11,493 nucleotides of DNA from DAONJL01 sp035405645 [NCBI: bacterium] (GTDB taxonomy: Bacteria; JAGOBX01; DAONJL01), in assembly GCA_035405645.1 (NCBI GenBank), contig DAONJL010000069.1, positions 1-11,493 on the forward strand, read 5' to 3'. This document shows positions 6,658 to 11,493 of the stretch, one piece after another (positions within the stretch are counted from its first letter, which is position 1; each line of letters begins with the position of its first letter). The notes under the pieces are model-generated. The model saw only the letters and a program-made list of their open reading frames with translations, ran no database searches and had not been told where the DNA came from. The translations under genes were made by a program, and so were the position numbers.

Positions 6658-6864
6658 TTTATTTAACCACTGCAATAGATAAGTGTCAGCATAGAATTTT
6701 CAAAAAAAAAATAGATTGAATTATTAATCTTGATTAACAAAAAAAATATAGTCCAAAAAGATAATAGTGCTAATTCAAAGAAATTTTATGTTATTTATTG
6801 TTTTTTTAAAATTTATTTTCTAATTCATTTTTTTTGTCCCAAATTTTGGCAAAATTTTTCTATC

Positions 6865-6900
6865 AAAAATAACTTCTTTAATTAATGAAAATAGAAGTTA
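6865..6900 (-). terminator. Probable Rho-independent terminator of dnaJ
   Basis: On the minus strand the dnaJ stop codon begins TAACTTCT (6900-6893), which is perfectly complementary to AGAAGTTA (6877-6870). The loop is 15 nt, and a T5 run (6869-6865) follows at once. The 8-bp stem is A/T-rich, and so weaker than textbook terminators, but the position and U-tract fit. Confidence 0.55.
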
Positions 6901-7824
6901 CATACCTAATTCATTTAATCTTTTTAATAATTCAATTGCTTCTGAATTTAGATTGACAGGTGTCAATACATTTATTTTAACTAATAAATCTCCTGCTGCA
7001 TCATTTTTATATTGTGCACCTTTTCCGCGTATTCTTAATTTTGTGCCACTTTGTATTCCTTTTGGTATTTTTAATTTAAACATCGAACCATCTAACCCTT
7101 GCACCATTACTTCACAGCCAAGTGCTGCTTGTGAAAATGTTATATTTTTTTCTGTAATTATATCGTCACCTTCGCGTTTGAATAAGCCATTTTGTAATAT
7201 CTTTATTTCTACTATTATTTCTGCATTTATATCCTGTAAATTTTTTAATCGTAATTTTTGACCATCTCTTATTCCTGCTGGTATTTTTATTTTTATATTT
7301 TTTGTGCCGCGATTTGTTCTTAATGAAAGTTGTTTTTCTGTACCATATACTGATTCGTAAACTGATATTTCAAGCGTAACTTTATATTCTCGTAAATTTT
7401 GAGTTTGATTATTTTTTGCACCAAAATTTGAAAACATATCACTATCGCTATCAAAGAAAAAAGAGAAGCCACCTGAACTTGTTCGCTTTTTACTACCAAA
7501 TAAATTTTCAAATATACTTGAAAAAGAACCAAGCCCAATATCATCAAAAATATCTTTGTATGCTGAATAATCAAAGTTCTGGTATTTGAACATATCTTCA
7601 TTTATACTTGCATCGCCATACATATCATATCTTTTTCGCTTTTCAGGGTCTCGTAATACTTCGTACGCTTCGGTTGCTTCTTTAAATTTTTCTTCTGCTT
7701 CTTTATTTCCTTTGTTTTTATCAGGATGGTATTTTATCGCTAATTTTCGATATGCTTTTTTAATTTCATCAAGAGTTGCATCTTTACTAACACCTAAAAT
7801 TTGGTAATAGTCTTTTTTTGGCAT
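6898..7824 (-). CDS. dnaJ: DnaJ/CbpA-type J-domain co-chaperone (class B)
   Basis: The J domain (residues 1-70) has the HPD triad at 33-35, which stimulates the ATPase of DnaK. A G/F-rich linker (about 95-135) includes [14 protein letters not shown] and an [11 protein letters not shown] patch. The C-terminal substrate-binding domains show [15 protein letters not shown] (181-195), [12 protein letters not shown] (230-241), [17 protein letters not shown] (253-269) and [11 protein letters not shown]. The four CxxCxGxG zinc repeats of canonical DnaJ are absent (the only cysteine is C237), so this is a class B, CbpA-like protein of normal length at 308 residues. The first C-terminal subdomain lacks the usual GKG..GGD loop after LRLKN. 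AGGAGG (7837-7832) lies 7 nt before the ATG. It is divergent from clpB, a functional partner in disaggregation; dnaK and grpE are not here. Confidence 0.95.
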   Translation of the reverse strand: MPKKDYYQILGVSKDATLDEIKKAYRKLAIKYHPDKNKGNKEAEEKFKEATEAYEVLRDPEKRKRYDMYGDASINEDMFKYQNFDYSAYKDIFDDIGLGSFSSIFENLFGSKKRTSSGGFSFFFDSDSDMFSNFGAKNNQTQNLREYKVTLEISVYESVYGTEKQLSLRTNRGTKNIKIKIPAGIRDGQKLRLKNLQDINAEIIVEIKILQNGLFKREGDDIITEKNITFSQAALGCEVMVQGLDGSMFKLKIPKGIQSGTKLRIRGKGAQYKNDAAGDLLVKINVLTPVNLNSEAIELLKRLNELGM

Positions 7825-7888
7825 AATTTTTCCTCCTTTTTTTAAAATTTAAGCAATTTTTATACCTTTTTAATTGTTTTTTATTTTT

Positions 7889-7894
7889 ATTATA
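7889..7894 (-). promoter_or_regulatory. Probable -10 element of dnaJ
   Basis: A perfect TATAAT lies on the minus strand (7894-7889), which would start transcription near 7882 with a leader of about 58 nt carrying AGGAGG. At the -35 position I see only AAATAT or AATATA, far from TTGACA, so an activator or alternative sigma factor may be needed. The nearest TTTGTCATTTTGG copy lies about 40-50 nt upstream of this -10. Confidence 0.4.
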
Positions 7895-7933
7895 TAATTT
7901 TTTGTTTTTTTATATTTCTATTTTATTTTGTTG

Positions 7934-7971
7934 TTTGTCATTTTGGATTTCTTTTGTCATTTTGGATTTTA
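7934..7971 (+). repeat. Tandem 19-nt direct repeat (TTTGTCATTTTGGATTT core)
   Basis: Two adjacent 19-nt units (7934-7952 and 7953-7971) share their first 17 bases and differ only in the last two. The 13-base core recurs at 8031. The units lie between the divergent chaperone genes and contain the most G/C-rich words in an otherwise T-rich stretch, which suggests a binding site. Confidence 0.8.
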
Positions 7972-8030
7972 TTATCTTTTTTTATTTTATTTTTAATTTA
8001 TCTTTTTCCTATTTTTTATTCTTAAATTTA

Positions 8031-8043
8031 TTTGTCATTTTGG
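8031..8043 (+). repeat. Third copy of TTTGTCATTTTGG, at the clpB promoter
   Basis: This is an exact 13/13 copy of the repeat core, 78 nt downstream of the second tandem unit and 49 nt before the clpB start. It contains TTGTCA, which could itself be the clpB -35 element, so a repeat-binding protein would compete with or recruit RNA polymerase there. Confidence 0.75.
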
Positions 8044-8061
8044 TATTATTATTGCTATTTT
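8032..8061 (+). promoter_or_regulatory. Probable clpB promoter overlapping the third repeat
   Basis: TTGTCA (8032-8037, 5/6 to TTGACA) is followed after 18 nt by TATTTT (8056-8061, 4/6), which is preceded by TGC as in extended -10 promoters. The start would fall near 8068. The leader of about 25 nt carries AAGGTGA (8082-8088), 4 nt before the ATG. Confidence 0.45.
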
Positions 8062-8092
8062 TTCTTTAAATTTTTTTAAAAAAGGTGATTTT

Positions 8093-10684
8093 ATGAATTT
8101 AAAAAATTTAACTGAAAAATTACAGGAAGCATTAAATCAATCTGCTTTAATTGCTTTAAAAAATAATAATCAACAAATCGATACTGCTCATTTAATTTTA
8201 GCATTTTTAGAGCAGGAAAATAATATATTAAACGCAATTATAAATAAGTTAAGTTTGAATTCGTCTGCTCTAAAAGCAAATATTGAAAAATATATTGACA
8301 CATTTCCGAAGTTACAGGGAAATTACGAACCTTATTTGTCAACAAATTTAATAAAAGTATTTGACCAGGCAGAAAAAGAAGCAAAATCAATGAAAGATGA
8401 ATATATAAGCGTAGAACATATAATAATAGCGATAATTTTGGTTGATAAAAGCGAAACCAAACGGATATTAACGGAATTTGGATTAAATAAAAATTCAGTT
8501 TTAAAAATATTACAGGAAATAAGAGGCAATCAACGAATAACATCATCGACGCCAGAAGATACTTATCAAGCATTGGATAAATATTGCGTTGATTTAACAG
8601 CACAGGCAAAAAAGGGGAAACTCGACCCTGTTATTGGAAGAGATGAAGAAATACGTAGAGTTATAAGGATATTATCAAGACGGACAAAAAATAATCCAGT
8701 ATTAATCGGCGAACCGGGCGTTGGAAAAACAGCAATAGTTGAAGGCTTAGCACAACGAATAATTCGCGGTGATGTGCCTGAAAGTTTAAAAGATAAACGA
8801 ATTGTTGCGCTTGATATGGGCATGTTGATAGCAGGAGCAAAATATCGTGGTGAATTTGAAGAGCGATTAAAATCTGTATTAAAAGAGATACAAAAATCAG
8901 AAGGAAAAATAATATTATTTATTGATGAATTACATTTAATCGTAGGTGCTGGTAAAGCAGAAGGAGCATTGGATGCTGGTAATTTATTAAAACCTATGTT
9001 AGCGCGTGGTGAATTACATTGTATTGGTGCAACAACACTTGATGAATATAAAAAATATATTGAAAAAGATGCTGCACTTGAACGAAGATTTCAAATAGTA
9101 ATAGTAAATCAACCAACAGTAGAAAACACAATCTCAATTTTGCGTGGTTTAAAAGAAAAATACGAAATTCATCACGGAATTAGAATACAGGATTCTGCGC
9201 TTGTTGCTGCTGCTGTTTTGAGTAATCGTTATATAAACGATAGATATTTGCCAGATAAAGCAATTGATTTAGTCGATGAAGCTGCTGCGTATATTCGTTC
9301 GGAAATTGAAAGTATGCCAACTGAATTAGATGAAGTTACTCGAAAAATATTACAATTAGAAATCGAAAGAGAAGGCTTGAAAAAAGAAAAAGATGAATTG
9401 TCGAAAAAGCGATTAGAAGATTTAGAAAAAGAATTAGCAAATTTACAGGAACAGAAAAATTCTTTAATGTTAAAGTGGCAGACAGAAAAGAAATTAATTG
9501 ATGAATTAAAAAAAATCAGAGAAGAGATAGATGAGACTCGCTATTTAATAGAAAAAGCAGAACGAGAATATGATTTGAATAAAGTAGCAGAATTAAAATA
9601 TGGAAGATTAATGGAATTAGAAAAAAGATTAAAAGAAAAGGAAGCAGAATTTTCAAATTTAACCAGAGATAGTAGATTATTAAAAGAAGAAATTAGCGAA
9701 GAAGACATAGCAATAGTAGTATCAAAATGGACAGGTATACCAGTTTCGAAATTACTCGAAGGTGAGAAAGAGAAGTTATTACATTTTGCTGATGAAATAC
9801 ATAAAAGAGTGATAGGACAGGATAAAGCAGTTCAGGTTGTTGCAGATGCAGTGATAAGAGCACGCAGTGGCTTAAAAGACCCAAAAAAACCGATTGGTGT
9901 ATTCTTATTTTTAGGACCAACAGGTGTTGGGAAAACTGAATTAGCAAAAACATTAGCACAATTATTATTTGATAGAGAAGATGCATTAGTTCGGATTGAT
10001 ATGTCAGAATATATGGAAAAACATAGTGTAGCAAGATTAATTGGTGCACCACCAGGTTATGTTGGATACGAAGAAGGTGGGCAATTAACAGAACGAATAC
10101 GAAGACAACCTTATGCTGTGATTTTATTTGATGAAATTGAAAAAGCTCATAATGATGTATTTAATATTATGCTTCAAATATTTGATGAAGGTCATTTGAC
10201 TGATGGTCAGGGCAGAAAAGTTGATTTTAAAAATACTGTAATTATAATGACATCAAATATAGGCAGTCATTTGATGGCTGAGGTTGAAAATTTTGATAAT
10301 GGTAATTATAAAGAAATTGAAGAGAAAGTATTTAATATTTTAAGGTCAACATTTAAACCAGAATTTTTAAATCGAATTGATGAAATTGTTATGTTTCATT
10401 CTCTGGCTTTTGAAGATATTAAAAAGATAATTGATTTACAATTAGATTACATTGTTGAAAGATTAAAAGAACGGAATATAAAATTAGAAATTACAGAGCG
10501 AGCAAAAGAACTTTTAGCACAATTAGGTTTTAGTCCTGTTTATGGTGCAAGACCATTAAAACGAACAATACAAAAGTATATAGAAACTGAAATAGCAAAA
10601 AGAATTATTGGTAATCAAATTAAAGATAATTCAACTATCAATATTGATGTAATGAATAACGAATTTATATATGAAGTCAAATGA
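8093..10684 (+). CDS. clpB: ATP-dependent protein disaggregase ClpB
   Basis: ClpB is a hexameric cytoplasmic AAA+ machine that extracts proteins from aggregates together with DnaK, DnaJ and GrpE. The 863-residue product is full length and intact. It has a double Clp-N domain (about 1-145) and a first ATPase with Walker A GEPGVGKT (206-213), pore loop GAKYRG (Y251), Walker B LFIDE (D278/E279) and arginine fingers R331/R332. The coiled-coil M domain (about 410-530) marks ClpB rather than ClpC or ClpA. The second ATPase has Walker A GPTGVGKT (608-615), pore loop GYVG (Y656), Walker B LFDE (D680/E681), FLNR (R761) and sensor 2 GAR (R820). No ClpP-binding IGF/IGL loop was evident. The start is set by AAGGTGA upstream and by the family N terminus [14 protein letters not shown]. 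The gene is divergent from dnaJ; the stop is TGA. Confidence 0.98.
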   Translation: MNLKNLTEKLQEALNQSALIALKNNNQQIDTAHLILAFLEQENNILNAIINKLSLNSSALKANIEKYIDTFPKLQGNYEPYLSTNLIKVFDQAEKEAKSMKDEYISVEHIIIAIILVDKSETKRILTEFGLNKNSVLKILQEIRGNQRITSSTPEDTYQALDKYCVDLTAQAKKGKLDPVIGRDEEIRRVIRILSRRTKNNPVLIGEPGVGKTAIVEGLAQRIIRGDVPESLKDKRIVALDMGMLIAGAKYRGEFEERLKSVLKEIQKSEGKIILFIDELHLIVGAGKAEGALDAGNLLKPMLARGELHCIGATTLDEYKKYIEKDAALERRFQIVIVNQPTVENTISILRGLKEKYEIHHGIRIQDSALVAAAVLSNRYINDRYLPDKAIDLVDEAAAYIRSEIESMPTELDEVTRKILQLEIEREGLKKEKDELSKKRLEDLEKELANLQEQKNSLMLKWQTEKKLIDELKKIREEIDETRYLIEKAEREYDLNKVAELKYGRLMELEKRLKEKEAEFSNLTRDSRLLKEEISEEDIAIVVSKWTGIPVSKLLEGEKEKLLHFADEIHKRVIGQDKAVQVVADAVIRARSGLKDPKKPIGVFLFLGPTGVGKTELAKTLAQLLFDREDALVRIDMSEYMEKHSVARLIGAPPGYVGYEEGGQLTERIRRQPYAVILFDEIEKAHNDVFNIMLQIFDEGHLTDGQGRKVDFKNTVIIMTSNIGSHLMAEVENFDNGNYKEIEEKVFNILRSTFKPEFLNRIDEIVMFHSLAFEDIKKIIDLQLDYIVERLKERNIKLEITERAKELLAQLGFSPVYGARPLKRTIQKYIETEIAKRIIGNQIKDNSTINIDVMNNEFIYEVK

Positions 10685-11161
10685 GATTAAAATGTTAACT
10701 GATATATTTTAAAGTAAAAGACACTTGTTTGTAAAATAACTTTGCATTTGCTAAAGAATCAAGGAAATACTATTATTCTGGCACTATTTTTATTAGAGAA
10801 TTATTATTCTCCAAATATCTTTAAATATTATGTTTTTTTGAGGTAGTAAAATATTAAGTATTTGTAGGGCTTAAATAACATATTATTTTTTCACTCTCTC
10901 ATTTGCCAATAATAAGTTGACTTTAATTTCCTTTTAAAATTGAAATTATAACATTTCCTCTTAATTTGCTAATTTTTGGATTTATAAAATTTAACTTATA
11001 TAATTTTTTATATTACACAGTTTCACCGCTTACTCTTTAAATTTCTTCAACTTCGTTGTTATTATTTTTAATTTAATAAAACACAATTAATTTTAATTTT
11101 AGAATTTTCTCATCCAATATTTTATAAAAATAAATTTCTAAATACTTATAAAAAAGTCTAT
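10685..11161 (+). other. Non-coding convergent gap (477 nt)
   Basis: No convincing gene is seen on either strand between the ends of clpB and the chemoreceptor gene. TTAAAAT (10687-10693) and ATTTTAA (10706-10712), directly after clpB, form a weak A/T inverted repeat. GAGAAT-TATT-ATTCTC (10796-10811) is a perfect 6-bp hairpin, but the nearest T run (10832-10838) is about 20 nt further on, so neither is a convincing clpB terminator. I see no tRNA, riboswitch or promoter worth naming. Confidence 0.6.
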
Positions 11162-11493
11162 TTATATCTTAAATTTTGTTATATTTATATTTAATTCATC
11201 TACTATCTTTTTTAATCCTTTTGCTGTATCTAATAATGCTTTTGAACTATTTGAACTCTGATTTGCTATTGTTGTTATTGCTTCCATACTATTCGTTATT
11301 TCTGCTGTTGTACGAACCTGCTGAGTTATTACTACTGATATTTCATTTACTGCTTTTGTCGTCATATCTATCATATTACCTATTCTCGCAAACGATTGCT
11401 CTAAATTGCCTACTGTCTTTACTCCTTCATCAACATTCACTTTACCATTCATCATTGCTTCTACTGATGCTGCTATATCTTCCTGTATACCCT
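11162..11493 (-). CDS. Methyl-accepting chemotaxis protein, C-terminal part (runs off the right edge)
   Basis: About 110 C-terminal codons are visible; the frame stays open to the window edge, so the ATG at 11455 is internal. The sequence GIQEDIAASVEAM, GVKTVGNLEQSF, TKAVNEISVVITQQVRTTAEITNSMEAITTIANQSSNSS is a heptad-patterned cytoplasmic signalling coiled coil. This is the descending C-terminal helix bundle that carries methylation sites (the family's A/S-x-x-E/Q-E/Q-x-A pattern). The highly conserved hairpin tip that binds CheA and CheW would lie upstream, outside the window, as would the sensor and membrane segments. The tail ends NINITKFKI with no NWETF-type CheR/CheB docking pentapeptide. 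The closest partner in view is the CheY-like gene at 1523. Confidence 0.88.
   Translation of the reverse strand, partial: GIQEDIAASVEAMMNGKVNVDEGVKTVGNLEQSFARIGNMIDMTTKAVNEISVVITQQVRTTAEITNSMEAITTIANQSSNSSKALLDTAKGLKKIVDELNINITKFKI

Larger units (their letters stand above)
6410..6897 (+). other. Non-coding convergent gap (488 nt) with structured segments
   Basis: No frame on either strand holds a credible gene; all are broken by stops. The stretch lies between the end of the MBL gene and the end of dnaJ. A T7 run at 6424-6430 could help end the upstream operon, but no good stem precedes it. The left part carries inverted repeats described separately. Near the right end AAATTTT-GGC-AAAATTT (6841-6857) is a perfect 7-bp inverted repeat, and TTAATC-TT-GATTAA (6724-6737) a 6-bp one; both are A/T-only or nearly so and may be chance. 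Confidence 0.7.
7825..8092. promoter_or_regulatory. Shared dnaJ/clpB divergent control region
   Basis: This 268-nt region is strikingly T-rich on the + strand and holds the promoters of two chaperone genes, plus three repeats described separately. I find no CIRCE element (TTAGCACTC-N9-GAGTGCTAA), no CtsR-type GGTCAAA heptad pair and no sigma32-type promoter, so control appears to use something else. Confidence 0.7.

Noticed and set aside
6953-7807. Plus-strand open frames opposite dnaJ
   Set aside because: They are antisense of conserved J-domain and C-terminal coding sequence with no start signals.
7825-8092. CIRCE, CtsR or sigma32 control of the chaperone genes
   Set aside because: None of the consensus sequences is present; the only repeated element is TTTGTCATTTTGG, which matches none of them.
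8238-8823. Three minus-strand open frames opposite clpB
   Set aside because: They overlap conserved ClpB motifs on the other strand, have no ribosome binding sites and no recognisable domains. The frame at 9693-10052 is rejected for the same reasons.
10796-10811. GAGAAT-TATT-ATTCTC hairpin as the clpB terminator
   Set aside because: It is more than 110 nt past the stop codon, has a 6-bp mostly A/T stem and no adjacent T run.
11453-11455. ATG at 11455 as the start of a small 97-residue gene
   Set aside because: The frame continues upstream to the window edge with typical chemoreceptor sequence, so it is an internal methionine.
1-11493. CRISPR arrays, insertion sequences, prophage or toxin-antitoxin systems
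   Set aside because: No transposase, integrase, terminal inverted repeats, regularly spaced repeat array or small paired toxin-antitoxin genes were seen.

Overview
This is a very A/T-rich bacterial window, roughly a quarter G+C by eye. Third codon positions are almost all A or T, and AAA, AAT, GAA, ATA and TTA dominate. TAA, TAG and TGA all act as stops, so the standard code fits. ClpB, a J-protein, RimI, TruA, a single-domain response regulator and a methyl-accepting chemotaxis protein point to a motile or at least chemosensory bacterium. I cannot name the phylum from the sequence.

Layout. At the left, a P-loop kinase-like protein of unknown role (142-1344, +) runs head-on into a complete tRNA-His(GTG) gene (1347-1425, -), with only 2 nt between them. 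The tRNA and the next gene are divergent, with back-to-back TTGACA promoters. From 1523 to 6409 seven genes lie on the + strand with gaps of 1 to 24 nt and one 31-nt overlap. This looks like a single mixed-function operon: CheY-like receiver, pyrimidine-dimer DNA glycosylase, TruA, GT4-type glycosyltransferase, RimI, a DUF89/ARMT1-like metal-dependent phosphatase, and a COG1237-type metallo-beta-lactamase-fold protein. The first gene appears to be transcribed as a leaderless mRNA.

A 488-nt non-coding stretch (6410-6897) follows at a convergent junction. It holds several long inverted repeats and a possible promoter, so it may encode a small RNA. Next comes a divergent chaperone pair: a class B (zinc-finger-less) DnaJ/CbpA-type protein (6898-7824, -) and full-length ClpB (8093-10684, +). 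Their 268-nt shared control region carries three copies of TTTGTCATTTTGG and neither a CIRCE nor a CtsR operator that I can recognise. A second long non-coding convergent gap (10685-11161) precedes the C-terminal end of a methyl-accepting chemotaxis protein (11162 to the right edge, -).

How the genes fit together: DnaJ and ClpB form a disaggregation pair that would work with DnaK and GrpE, which are not in the window. The operon genes mostly concern maintenance: DNA photodamage repair, tRNA pseudouridylation, ribosomal protein acetylation and probable metabolite damage control. Why they travel behind a receiver-domain protein is not evident. I found no mobile element, CRISPR array or clear defence system. 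The most novel-looking items are the chaperone-promoter repeats, the structured gap at 6456-6660, the unassigned N-terminal region of the P-loop protein, and the DUF89-MBL gene pair.
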